Shown one piece after another: positions 1 through 11,663 of a stretch of DNA of 64,000 nt. The stretch is from positions 130,524 to 194,523 of the forward strand of contig NSJX01000023.1 in NCBI GenBank assembly GCA_002286715.1, in the 5' to 3' direction. Both the position numbers and the translations under genes were made by a program. The DNA comes from Dentipellis sp. KUC8613. Taxonomy: Eukaryota; Basidiomycota; Agaricomycetes; Russulales; Hericiaceae. Every line of letters begins with the position of its first letter. Position 1 is the stretch's first letter. The notes under the pieces were generated by a model. It was given only the letters and a program-made list of their open reading frames with translations, ran no database searches and was not told where the DNA came from.

Positions 1-1
1 A

Positions 2-1074
2 GTGGAGGATCCTGGCACCGCGTCGACACAAGGACGCTTCAGCCTCGTCAAGCAGGAGGAACCAGAGGCTCATCTGTCCAACTCTCTTCCGCGGGTCACG
101 AAGCGTGCGCGCATCCCTGATGCGAAGCCCGACGTCCAGCCAGTGCTGAAGGAGGAGGAGAGTATGGACATCGACGCACCTGGCGCTGACGATGGCAGCG
201 AATTTGACGGCCGCAGTAACACGGACTCCGACGAATCAGACGAAGGGCAACAGCCTAGCCGTAAACGCCAGAAGGCCCTTGCGACGCAACCTCAGCCGAA
301 GAAGGTCGCTGTCTCGAAGAAGGGTAAGGAGCCTAAGAAACCCAAGCAGAAGAAGCTCAGTGCTGCAGAACGCACTGCTCAAGAGCTGGGTCTGCCGCCC
401 AAGCCTCCGGTCACAGACGAGAATTCCTGGCGCGCGAGTGAGGTGCCTCTGAACCATACGGTAAGTTTATTGTAAGATTCAACACGAGTCATCATGATCT
501 AATGCCTAGGTGCAGATTTGTGCTACCGACGCGAAGAAGCTATATCATGTATGTTGTCGTTCAGACGTCCTCACCCGTTGCTTGCTCATGCTTTTGGACG
601 TCAGGTGAACCCACAGAAGGAACTTGCGCACCTCAAATATGAGACCGAAGAAAGCCCCAACCGTCCTGCTAATTCTCTGTGGAAGCCAATGCACCTCTTT
701 TCGGAGCGTGAAGTCGAATGGGCTGCCTGGAAAAAGTTTGGTGGACCCGATGGATTCAAATGGCAGTACGTCTTCCGCTCATCTTAGTCTTGTTCTCTTC
801 CTCACGCCTCGTTTCTTTTGCCACAGCGTGGACCTTCTCCAGGCGAAGCACAAGAAGAAGTATCCTCATGGCGAGAAGCCTTTCGAACGCCGCAGATGGG
901 TCCCGAAGTTCAAGGCCACGAAGAGCTACGCGATGGACTGGAACGACATTTACGGTGTATACGATGATGAGGACGAAGCGTATGTCACTCATATTCTGCT
1001 GTCTTCTCTGAGAATGCTGACCGAACGCCAACTCTAGTGGACCTTCATACCGAGGCGATGACAACGATTATTGA
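2..1074 (+). CDS. Unknown Lys-rich protein, 5' end outside window
   Basis: I do not recognise this gene. The frame is already open at the left edge, so the start lies upstream. The spliced reading is 1-460, a short exon beginning with codons for VQICATDAKK after a cctag acceptor (about 511-549), then exons near 605-767 and 827-978 and a final exon from about 1036 to the TGA at 1072-1074. The N-terminal half is acidic and Ser-rich, followed by a Lys-rich tract (about residues 88-120 of the visible part) that looks like a nuclear localisation signal. The C-terminal half has a conserved-looking block containing WKPMHLFSEREVEW and WKKFGGPDGF and ends in an acidic tail. A nuclear or chromatin role is inference from composition only. 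Every intron used has GT-AG ends and keeps the frame. Confidence 0.6.
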
Positions 1075-1450
1075 AGGCTTCTTGGGTAATCCCTTCGTGG
1101 ATTCGACCACGACGCTCCTCCACCGCGATAAGGTCCCGAACAGCTGTACGATACATTAGTGACGGACGAAGAAGACAAGGTATACAGAGAAGAAGAGTAT
1201 TGAAACCCATGTATTTGGATCCTCGTTGACTGAGCGACCTATTCCAACGTATTCACCATCTCATGCCTACGCCGATATCCATTGAAATAAGTGTTAATAT
1301 CCTATCAGGTACGAAACATAAAGCAGTGATCGCAGTAGTATAGCAGGTAACAGATAGCGGGCGTTCGAATACAATAGTACCATTACAACAAACAACATAT
1401 GACCTTATCCAAGAACTCTCAGTCTCACTGTGGCCCCGCCCGTCGTTCAT
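1075..1450. other. Intergenic, nothing recognised
   Basis: Tail-to-tail interval between the unknown gene and the oxygenase gene. It should hold both 3' UTRs. I see no coding or repeat signal. Confidence 0.5.
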
Positions 1451-4400
1451 TTAGGCGGTAAACTGAAGTAAAATGTCAAGGTCAGCTAGTGGTGGGACGA
1501 AGAACGGCAGGGAATGCTTACCTGGACGACCAACGACGTCGGGAAAGGCGTGAGCTCGCCGTTAATGTTGATATACGTTTCCTGTGGAATACCATCCACG
1601 AGTTGAGTGAACCTGTTTTATGAAGGTGCATGAGCAACTTCAAGGTTCACGGACGACGAGAACTGGTGTTTACCTGTTCAGTTGGCCGGACTTCATGTTC
1701 GCCCTGCTCAAGTTCTTCAGGCTGAAGATCACGTGCAGCACGCGAGGTGCGACCTGGAGTACCCATCGAATCGTTAGAGATGTTTCATAGAGACTAAGTA
1801 ATAACCGCACCTGTTCAAACAGCTTCGTTGCAAGGAGACTACACATAACACCAATCGGCAAAGTCATTCCAATGCAGAAAAGTATCCACTCACCCCTTCT
1901 GGTCGAACCCAAACACGCCGACGGTCGATGCTGGGCGGGAGTAGTTCGCCGTTTTCGGGTTAGGGAAGACGGACGGCTGAGGGATAGGTTAGTCAGGTAT
2001 GAGCGGACACGATTTGGGTGGAAGACGCACGTCTTGGTTGGCATCGATGAGACTGGCAAGCACAACTTGGCCCTTTTGCACTTGTGACCCAGCAAGAGTC
2101 GTCGCTGAGATCGCCGTGCGGCGAACGCTGGAAATCTGTCCTGACGTCAGAACCGGTTGCTACAGCACAAAGGAATGAAGGGTATCATACAGGAGGATCG
2201 AGTCCTAAAAGTCTTCGAGTCAGATAAATCATCTCAACGAATTAGACAGGGGCAACGTACTCAGGGCCTCATAGACCATCGCCAAAACCTGTGCGTTCGA
2301 CCCCTCCGCAGTCAAGCGCTGGAGCTGCTCCTTCTCCGACTGCCTGCTGGGGTCCAAATAGTAGTTAACAACATGTACAAGCGCCTTCGAGAACAGCGCC
2401 GCAGTGGGGATGACCTCCGCGAAGAGGCTCGCAGCGAGGCTATCGAGCGCGCTGTCGCTGTTGCTGTCCCGAGTCGCATCGAGGGCGCTCAGGAAGGCGT
2501 CGCTGTTATCATTGACATCCCAGGCCATGTGGTGGAAATCGTCAGAAATCCGGCCTAGCAGCTGTGATGACGAATGTGAGCTGATGCGCGAGATCTCAAG
2601 GGTGCAGGACATACCGTGCGCCGCCCCGACATATGCGAGCGGACGCATTGTAAGATCTTGTCGGTGGCCTCGCGGCCGTGTGTGCGTAGAGACCAATCAT
2701 GGGCAGGCACCTGGTTGAAGTACACATAGCTTTGGACAGATCAGCATGTCATAATTATGTGATATGAGAAGTCATTTACTCGGAGATATCGTTGAACATG
2801 GATATCAGCTGGTATTCTCTAAATATACCACGGGGATTCTGTTCGCTCTTGATCGAAAGGCCAACCTACATGCAAGTCAGCTGATGCAAAAGACAACGCG
2901 TAAAACGATACTCACAATGTCATTCGAAAACCAGTGAACAGGAAGGAGATTCAAAACGTCCCTGACGATGTCGACGTATTTAGTGCCAGAGCCAATCGAC
3001 TGGATCGCCTTCGTTGAGATGAGCTTGCTCGTGATATCTGACATGGACTTGACAGCCCTATCAATCTGCGCCTCAGCGAACAGCAATCGCTCGACCTGCG
3101 GAGAAAGACACACGCATGAGCCTCCACCCTGCATTTCGCACGCGGATCAAGCAAGAATTCTCACCGGCGCAGTGTTGATTGTGATGCCCTTGGTCAACAC
3201 CGAGATCCTCGCATCTGCATTGTTCGTAAACACAGCCGCGTTGTCGACGACCTGCTTCACATCTGCGTACGTCTTCGCTACCACGAGAGGGCCAGGCGGC
3301 GGCAGCGGCTTCGTCCACGTATAAGAGCTGACAAGATCGTCCGGGAACTTGGCCGCATACTCCTTCATGGTCTTGGGAACGATGAACGGGAAGTGTGCGT
3401 AGGTCGACCTTGCGGGATAGTAGTCCGGCAGGTGGCGATACAACAGCTTCGTGAGCATGCCACCGAACGAGCCATCGCTGTCATCGAACTGGCAGTCCTG
3501 ATAGCCCCAGTTCGTCAGGTTGAAGGCTGCCAGGCAAATCAACAGGTTTCAGGTTATCAGAGCTACTGCGAGACACTGCGAGGGTTGGACGTACGTGTGA
3601 AATCGACCGTCAGGAACCGGTCCCCACGGGTCAGGCAGACCGCGTCAGCAAGAATAGCTCGTGAAATGGTGTACCCGGGGCAAAGACCGGCGCCAGGCAT
3701 GGGCACCTTTGCCTCCTCGGCTTGGAGGCCCACATGCAGTTCCAGGTTATCGATATCGTGGTATAATGCCTCCGCGGCGGTCTGGAAACGCCATATATCA
3801 GTACAAGTATACATCGTGGTAGCAATGGAGCTCCACTTACGTAGATCTCGGGATCTGGGTTCCACTCCTTGAAGCTGGCATATGCTGTGATCGAGTCTCA
3901 GCCTCAGGAAAAGTATCCACGCTGAGGGAACATGACATACGTTTCAAGGCCAAGAAGGACCTAAATTCGTTGAGCTGCAGGCGCAGAGGATGTTACCATT
4001 GGAGTAGCAAGTCATGTGTCAAAGCACGCACTGAACACGTTCCCCAAGTTCGCGCCTGCTCGATGCTCAGGAGCTCGATGACACGCAGGACTTCCGGCGT
4101 TCCACGGGCTTTGAATGCACTTGAAGACGATTCCGTGGCACTCTGCAGGATGCGTGCGATGTCCGCATCAGCGAAACGGCCGGTCTCGTCACGCTGAAGC
4201 CTGCATGAGAATTAGAATTAGAACAATACAATAATTATTCCCAAACGGCAGATGCGTACCCGTCGAAAGTCCACTGCTTGATGTCTGGGTTGGGCTTCAC
4301 CGCCTGCCGCACGGCTTGCGCGAATTGATCGACGGTGATCTGCAAGATGTTCAGCCTGCAGTATAGTCGGACGAATTACGAGACATACCGTTCGGTAATC

Positions 4401-5922
4401 TTTGCCCTGGAAGAGCTCCGTGAATATTTTCTCAGTCCACGCCGTGTCTTCTTGAGATACAGTCGCATGCCATCGATACAGGAGGTTGAATTCGATCGAC
4501 ACGACGTTGCCTTCGCCCCGAGGGGATACTTCATGGTCGGGATCGCGGGTGTTCTAGATGATTGTTAACGACACGCAGCTGCAGAGAAGCGAGACAGCAA
4601 CTGACCATCAGAGGGTTCAGCCTCCAGGAGAGTCCATCGCGCACAAGGCCGAGAATCGCGCCGACATAGTCGCTAAGAATAATCTGCATGAAATATCCGC
4701 TGTTGACCAGGCGCGCGCGCTGGAAGATCTCTTCATCCTGCGCGAGGCGCTTAGCCTCGTCTGCAGGTGGTGGAACGCTATACGTGCCGCGCTCGTTGAT
4801 GTTCAGAATCTTCTCGGCCACGTACTAAGCGACTTGGTCAGTGAACAGACAGCGCTCACGTGTGCGTGAACCGCTTACATTATGATTGCGGCTGAGAAGC
4901 ACCAGGAGCGCGCAAACTGAGGGCGGCATCAACAGAAGCCTGCTATCCGCAAAGACATCGTTCCAGAGCCTGCCGGTGCCGTCCTTCCGCCGGATTTTGT
5001 CGACCTCTTCCTTCGAGCTGCCGTAGAGTGGACTCAAGTCTAGATAGCTGCTCGCGTCATTCTGCCCCCAGTTTCGCGCGTTGGTGTTGAAGATGCTGTG
5101 GATGACGAGGTCGGCGAATGCGAAGAACAGGGACGAGATGCCTCCTGGGTGTTCGACGAATTTGTCGCGTTTGAGCAGCGTGTCGAAGACGAGTTCTGGG
5201 TCCGGAAGTCCCGCCGGAGATAGACACTTCTGCGATGGGACGGAACGCGCGTAAGGCGACTTCGCCTTTCCAAGATTAGGCAGGAGGGGGTTGTAATTAG
5301 ACCCATCGGCAGACCGAAAGGCGTAAGTGACCGGCTGCTGGGGCTGAGAAGAGCTCGCTTGAACTGCGGTCGGGGTGGTTTGTGTTGACTCGGGTAGAGA
5401 TAGGTATCCGCTCGGGGGATGTGGGAGATCCTTGTACACTGTCGCGTCTCGATGAGGAAGTACGGAGAAAGAGAGGGTCGGGTGACATACGCATCCCAAT
5501 CACGAACTGCTGAAGCTTCTGAGAGAAAGCGGAATCTTTGGGAAGCCTCGACATAATGGTCAAAAGCTTCTCAAGCTAACAATGGCTCGGATTAGACACG
5601 GAAAAGAGAGGTACGAAAGGATTGCGCACCAGGAATTTGCGGTCGTCGAGTCCAACGCCATTGAGATTCTTTGCAGCATCAATAAAGGCGGGCTGAATCG
5701 AGAAAAGTTCAATACGAGCATGAACCGCTGAAGAGGCCGCCTGGCACTCACGATGTCAGAAAGCGAGAATGGATCGCCATGTTCCGCGATGTATTGAAGA
5801 TCGTTTATGTCTTTCTCAAGGACGGAAGGTGTAGGATGTGCGCCGTTCGTGTCGACGGGGGCGGCCATATCGCTGAGGAACTTGGCTCCGTTCTGGATAG
5901 GCTTGGGGATCGACAGGGTCAT
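1451..5922 (-). CDS. Psi-producing / linoleate dioxygenase (heme peroxidase + P450-like)
   Basis: Multi-exon gene for a fatty-acid dioxygenase of the Ppo/linoleate diol synthase family. These add O2 to linoleate or oleate at C8 or C10 to make oxylipins that signal development. The start is the ATG at 5922 and the stop is TAA at 1451-1453. The animal-heme-peroxidase half shows the distal-His context DLVIHSIFNT (about 5080-5110) and the proximal motif LLYRWHATVS (about 4460-4490) with the family's catalytic Tyr and heme-ligand His. The C-terminal half is P450-like (SSYTWTKPLPPPGPL, KYVDIVRDVLNLLP, HVIFSLKNLSRANMKSGQLN). At the expected heme-thiolate loop the spliced protein reads GVFGFDQKGLLATKLFEQ, with no Cys. 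Loss of this Cys is known in some Ppo enzymes that keep dioxygenase activity but not isomerase activity. I therefore infer an 8- or 10-dioxygenase without hydroperoxide isomerase activity. Internal exon borders were not all fixed. Confidence 0.88.
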
Positions 5923-8368
5923 TAGGCTTGAAGTGAGATGGAATGATTACGATGGCAGGCATTGAGCAAGCGTTTATATAACAGAGCCGTGGAGATCAGC
6001 AGGCAATGAAAGGGCGAATATCAGCGCACGTCGAACATAAGCTGGATTTTGCCTGGAACATCGACATGCAGTCACCAGAATAGGGACGCCGGTCCTATCT
6101 TCGGTGCTTTGATCCTCCGTCTCTCACAGATCCCATCATGATCAATACAGCCTGTCCAATTAATATTTCCCGCCAAACACCGCCGTCGTGTTCTTTCGTG
6201 GCTCGCGTGGCAGTGTCATCATCTTTATGCACTTGCTACCAACATTCCTATTCTATTCATCTCTCGACGTACGACAGCCTCTCGCATGATGCTTTCCGGA
6301 GCAATTGCTATTTTAATTTCGGACAGAAGTCGAAGGATTGAGCTAGATTGGGCCACCGGAAGATACCCGCGTGGGCAAAGGAGCTGCTTCCCTTCAAAGC
6401 CACCATGTAGACGAGTGTAGTAGACGCCGGGAACAGCTTTGCGCATGACCGGAAGTGCCTGATGCCAACTTCCGGTCTGCTTGTCACCGCCATAGTAGCG
6501 ATAGGAACGGCCCCGAGTCCGGGACAGGCGCCAGCGCCAACGGAGGAGCCGCAAATCGAGCAGCTGTGTTGACCAGAGGTGCCGTGAAGACCTCTAGTGG
6601 AAGATAGAGATGCCTTGGTTGGTATGGTTCGAGTCAACGGCAGATGACTCTTTCTCGAAGACAGCGATATGCTGCAAGTCATCTGGTGTTACTCAAAAGC
6701 AATGGCGGAAGCAGTCGTCCGCCCTAGCGCCGGGACCAAGACCTCGCCCATGAGACCCGGGAGTAGAAGTTAGTACATATTCGGCCAGACTACCCATAGG
6801 AGAACAGAACCAAATGCAGATACGACTCACAATAGACCAGTCCTCTCCGACCGACAGCGTTCTGCGAAGTGACCCAAGTACTTAGCGTCAAATGATCCTC
6901 TTGTTGGTGATGCCACCACACCCCTCGTTCTGAAACAAACGAAGACGAAACTTGAACAAAACCCAAGGAGAACCCACCCGAAGGTCCATCCGAGAGTTTG
7001 TACGCCTGAGATCCGGGAAAGGTCTGCTGTCAGAGTCATTGAAACGTCTAGAAGGATAGCAAATGCGGAGACGGAGTTAGCGTACTAGGAAGAGAGCGCT
7101 TGGTGTAAGAGGCGCGCACAGCAATCACACAAGCGTCGGTGACCGGTGCCTCGCTATTATCCGATGGAAAGATTCAACAGATGAAACAGCTTGGAAGAGG
7201 CGCACTTGGGGTGCGTCGTCGTAAGTATGTAATAATGAAGCGAAGGCGAATGCTATACGTCCGAGCACCGTCGGGCACGGCGGTGCAGTTGAGAGGTCAC
7301 CAGCCAGGCAGGTGCGTTCGAAGCAGAGCTTAGCCCATGCCGTATCGCGAGGACGTCGGGAAAAAGATCTCAGGATGCAAGCAGAATCCTGTACTATCAG
7401 TTGCGTTGTGCCGCATAAGCTCTATGGAAGTGATGTACTAATGGCGTCAATGCTAATACTTACCATGTAAATTCCTATCACGACTAGTACCACCGTGGTG
7501 ATTAGCCCGCGATGTCACGAAGCTTGTGGGTGGGGTTTCGTACCATTCGACCTAGAAAAAGATCAGGCTTCGTCCTCGGGAGAAGGAAACATAGTGATAG
7601 ATCTAGAAGAGAGAGCCTCGCGGGCTCGGCGATGGCGGTGCAGAGTCATCCGAAATATCGATGTTATTCGAGCTGCCACTACCGTGGGAACCTCATAATA
7701 AGACCTTTCTGTGCTTAGTACAGACCCAAAGAAACGCACAGCCATTCGTGATTCAACTTGACTGATAGTCGGGGCATTCACAATACTTATCTCACAATCT
7801 TTGCGAGTATTGATGCTACTCAACTTCCGACTGTGGAGTCCTGCACTGAAACGAAGCTTACAACGAACCTGTCCACAGACACGCCAGCAGCATTGGCAGC
7901 TTCGCATCATCGTATCAAGGAGGTACTCAAGATGTCTCATAACACGCAGGAATTGGCAGCCCCACGCGTCGTTGCTGTGCCATTGACGTCGCGCGCTGTC
8001 GATCCATGTATAAGTAGGAAGGATTTCGCATCCATCTTTTCCTTGATATCAATGTTGTCAGCGCAGACCATGAACGATGTCGCAAGAAAGTTTAATGATC
8101 GAGAGCACTGGGAAACAAAGTGCTCAGTACATGGCCTCAGAACCGCACACAAGCTTCAATCATCAAGCTCAAAGGAAGAACAAAATCCACACCATACCGG
8201 TCCCACACAATCCTGACTGTCGGTGGGTATTTCACGCCTCGAAGCCGTGCAAGGCAAAGTCGTCCTCAATCAGAACACGTATCTGAATAGCAAGAAATGG
8301 CTATCATGATCGTTTCGTCAGCCATCTTCTCTACGAGTGTCTCGCCAATACCCGCGTGGCCGACTCAC
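5923..8368. other. Gene-poor interval with weak minus-strand exon signals
   Basis: No gene can be supported. On the minus strand at 6680-7040 there are tidy splice signals (a GTGAGTCG donor near 6832 and a perfect TACTAAC branch site near 6775), so a small unrecognised spliced gene or gene remnant is possible. Short frames at 7560-8216 on both strands resemble nothing I know. Confidence 0.35.
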
Positions 8369-8470
8369 GAGTGTCGCTTGTCCTTCGCGGGAACAACATG
8401 GACAACAGCGAGGATGAGAACAATCACCATCCACAGTGTTGCATAGGTGAGATGCTGTCCGAGCAGAAGC
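8369..8470 (-). pseudogene. Cytochrome P450 C-terminal relic
   Basis: The minus strand reads, just after a CSG-like heme motif, HLTYATLWMVIVLILAVV and then HVVPAKDK. This follows the I/VCSGxHLADSTxW...IVPAxDxxG block of the two P450 genes at 8745-10933 and 19292-21480. One base is missing inside the CSG codons, which breaks the frame, and no FGxGRR exon is visible upstream. It is best read as the decayed end of a third copy, left by tandem duplication directly downstream of the intact minus-strand gene. Confidence 0.55.
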
Positions 8471-8744
8471 TTGATGGAACTTGATGATCACGGTCATTAG
8501 CACACGTATTAACAAATCTCATGATCCAAGCATCAGACGTCAAGCATGCAAATACCAGAAGACAAGCTGCGGCACAAATCCGCATTTCTCCATCATCTCC
8601 GTTTTCGTGAAGCCGGCAGAGCAAGTGCTTTACTCTTTCTGTCATCACCAGGAAGCATAAGCAGAGGGAGGCCGTTGAACATACTGAATGTGAACATGGA
8701 TCCAATGCTTGCGGACAAGAAGCGGCAAGCTATCTACTTGTATG

Positions 8745-10933
8745 TTATATCTGTTTATTCAGTTGACGTCGACCAGCCTCATCAGCTTCTGTGCACTGCG
8801 AGAGGAGCACTTCCGCTTGAGTGTCTCTTGTTTCGAAAATACACTGAAAAGGAAGCAGATGGCTGCACAAATGAAGGTCATCAGCACCGAGGACCATGAG
8901 CGCCCAAGCACTTTCAGATCAACATGCACCACACACCTGACCAACCCATCCGTACAAGCAACCTCGGCACGAATCTCACTCCCATACTCGTCTCTCGCAG
9001 GAACGATGTTGAACGTGGCAAGAGTGGATACGAGCAGCAACCATATGGTGCTATCTGCAAGATGAATTCCCGAGCATATCCTGAAACAAGCTCCAGCAGC
9101 AAACGAAACCTGAATGCCCAGGGCAACGTACCTCCGGCCAGACCCAAAGACGATCTTCACGCTGTCATCCGTGAGCGTTCCGTCGGGCATTAAAAAGCGC
9201 TCTGGCTTGAACACCTCTGGTTCAGGGTACTCGTCGGGGTTGTGCAACATCGCCCTGTATGACTGTCTTAGGAAGTCTGTTCTGGAATAGACAATCCCAC
9301 GCTCACCACAAGTTGATAATCACTTGCACGCCTAACAACGTACGTATTCATTGACACGAGAGGTGGATAAGAGCGATTGGGGCTAACCTTTTGGTATGAA
9401 ATATCCTTCATAAACATCATCTTCGTATGCGGCGTGAGGTAGCGAGAGAGGCGCCACAATCATCCAGCGGAGGACTTCGCGATAGAGAGCTTCTGTATAT
9501 GGCAAGGAATTGCAGTCCTCGTATCCTGGCAAACGATCCCGTCCTACGACAGTGTCGATTTCCTTCTGCGCGCGCCTTTGTACCTGTGGGTGTAATAGAA
9601 GGGCCAGCACTCCGCTTGTCACTGCAGCAACAGTCTGCATAGCACTGCTTCAGACACTCCTGGCAATCTATCGGCCCTAGCTTACCGTATCAGCGCCAGC
9701 TATCGGTACAATATGTGAACATCAGCGTCAGTGCCCGTGCCTCGTAGTATTCAAAGTAAAAGTACGTGCCTACATATGTGATGACACATGCATCCTTTGC
9801 AGTGTTCTCCATATCCTCGCCGGTGGACGACTCTCGCATCTGGCTTATAAATGTTGACGCCATTGAAGGGCGAGCAGTACCATCAGCCTTCGTGAGCGTC
9901 AGTGACTCGGCTGAAAGAAGTCAGAAGTAATGTACCATCCCCTGTTTCACAAACTCCCAGGGAGCATTTATCATGTCAGACGTGATCTCCTTGCAACGAC
10001 GGGCATATGCTTGGAATCCCATCCCAGGCAGCCATTCCGGAAGATGTTGCACTATCCGAGCTTAGTGAGAAGAAACCATAGATGCCCGAGAGGTGCAGGC
10101 GTACGAAATGGGAAGACATTGACGATCATGGCTCCTGGAAATATGGCTCCGGAAAGCATGGCCATCGAGTCTTCTGCAGCGCGGACAAACCTGTCTTCGT
10201 CGGGATCACCAACCCCGTGTCCGTATGAAATGGACAACGATATGTCCGCTGCGGCGCTTATCAAATAGTGCGTCTCAATACACCATAAACCAGACACAAC
10301 ATATGAAAAGAGACTCACACTCTGAGATAGCGCTCGAAGCGCGAGTTGTCACCATGCACATTCCTCAGGAAGTTGCGCACTTTTACCTCCTGGAGTGGGC
10401 GATACGCCAGAGCTGCGTTGGAATGGAAATGCTTGTGCATCAAGCGGCGGCGCGTGCGCCACTTATCGCCATACGGCAGCATACCCGTGCCAAAATCCCA
10501 TCCCAACCTGGGTGGACTCAGCAGTGCACACTTCCTTGAAACCCGACGATCACTCACAGCTTGATCATGGGGGGAAATGGCCGATCAGAGTACTTGGCTG
10601 AGCGACGCTCGAGTAGCTCTTTTGCTACTTCCTTCGAATTGATGACGACTGTCAGTTGGCCGAAGGCCCACACTGAAATCAAGTCACCTGTCCAATGGTG
10701 CGCAGTTAGTGTCCACTATACGACAAGCAAAAAAGAGAGCGCGTACTGTGAAGGGTCTTCGACCAGTCTGCATATGTCTTCCAAGGAAGCTGCGACGGTA
10801 TTGAAAAGAAATTACCAAACAATGGCCAAGTAGGCAGCAAAGGGGGATACGGAAGGACTGGGTGTCTCCTCGATAAGGCAAGAGTGATAGCGATGACTGC
10901 GATAGAAATCAAAATAGCGGGTAAGATAGGCAT
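8745..10933 (-). CDS. Cytochrome P450 monooxygenase (copy 1)
   Basis: Microsomal P450 split by many short introns, similar to fungal O-methylsterigmatocystin oxidoreductase-like P450s. The chosen ATG at 10933 opens a hydrophobic anchor (PAILISIAVIAITLALS), then PLLPTWPLFGNFFSIPS, the typical proline-rich hinge. An in-frame ATG 51 bases upstream (10984) is possible but would precede the anchor by 17 residues. Further marks are the C-helix WRTRRRLMHKHF, the I-helix AGADT, K-helix EVLRW, KPERF, and FGSGRRICSG, the heme-Cys motif made by joining exons across the intron 9081-9131. The last exon reads SHLLPFQCIFETRD, matching copy 2, and ends at TAA 8745-8747. All exons I followed stay in frame. 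The substrate is unknown. It is in inverted orientation to its paralogue 8.4 kb away. Confidence 0.88.
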
Positions 10934-11663
10934 CTCAGGAGCCCCTGGAGACAAATGGAATGTGTGAAAGGGATCAACGCCCATGCCCTATACTTATGGG
11001 TGAAGCCCGGCTTCCGAGTACGGCACGCAAGAAGTCATGAGTCTGACCTCTTTCATTAGATAGGGTCAGATGCACTGATATTTTTTCGAGAATTCATGAT
11101 GTGCGCCCAGAGCTACAGACTTCATCAGAGAAGTGCTGCCTGCACATGCACTCGGATGCATTGGAACAGTTGATATTCCACCTGTGTGAGGCCGAGATGT
11201 TAGTCACTGCAGCACGAGACAGATACATGATACAATACTCACATTCTATTCTATGGTCCTCGTCAATCGTCTGCACTCTGTGGCCAGTCGACAATCGCAG
11301 GTGGTCGTTATGGATTCGAAAGAGAGGTAAACACAAAATACCTCTAGCTGGCCATGAGAATTGCCGTGGATTATGGTAACTCCTCCCGAGACGCCGGCTA
11401 AACTCATTGTTTCATTCTCTTGAAACGTCTCTCCATTCATTTGCTAGGCTTCTGCACGCTGGCTACTCTATCTCTAGCTAACCCTTCACAATGAAGCCAT
11501 TATCTTATCCAACACAAATCAGAATGAAGACATGCATGTCACATTGCCAAGCGAGATTCTGAGCGCCAAACCAACACGACAAGGTCCGCAGCAAGACCAT
11601 TGGGACATCAGCACCTCAAAGTCTTCCTCGATGCACATCTAGCTCTTGTTGTTCTGACTAGGG
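10934..11663. other. Divergent intergenic region
   Basis: Head-to-head space between the P450 gene and the broken hydrolase gene. No coding signal or recognisable element beyond possible promoters. Confidence 0.4.
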
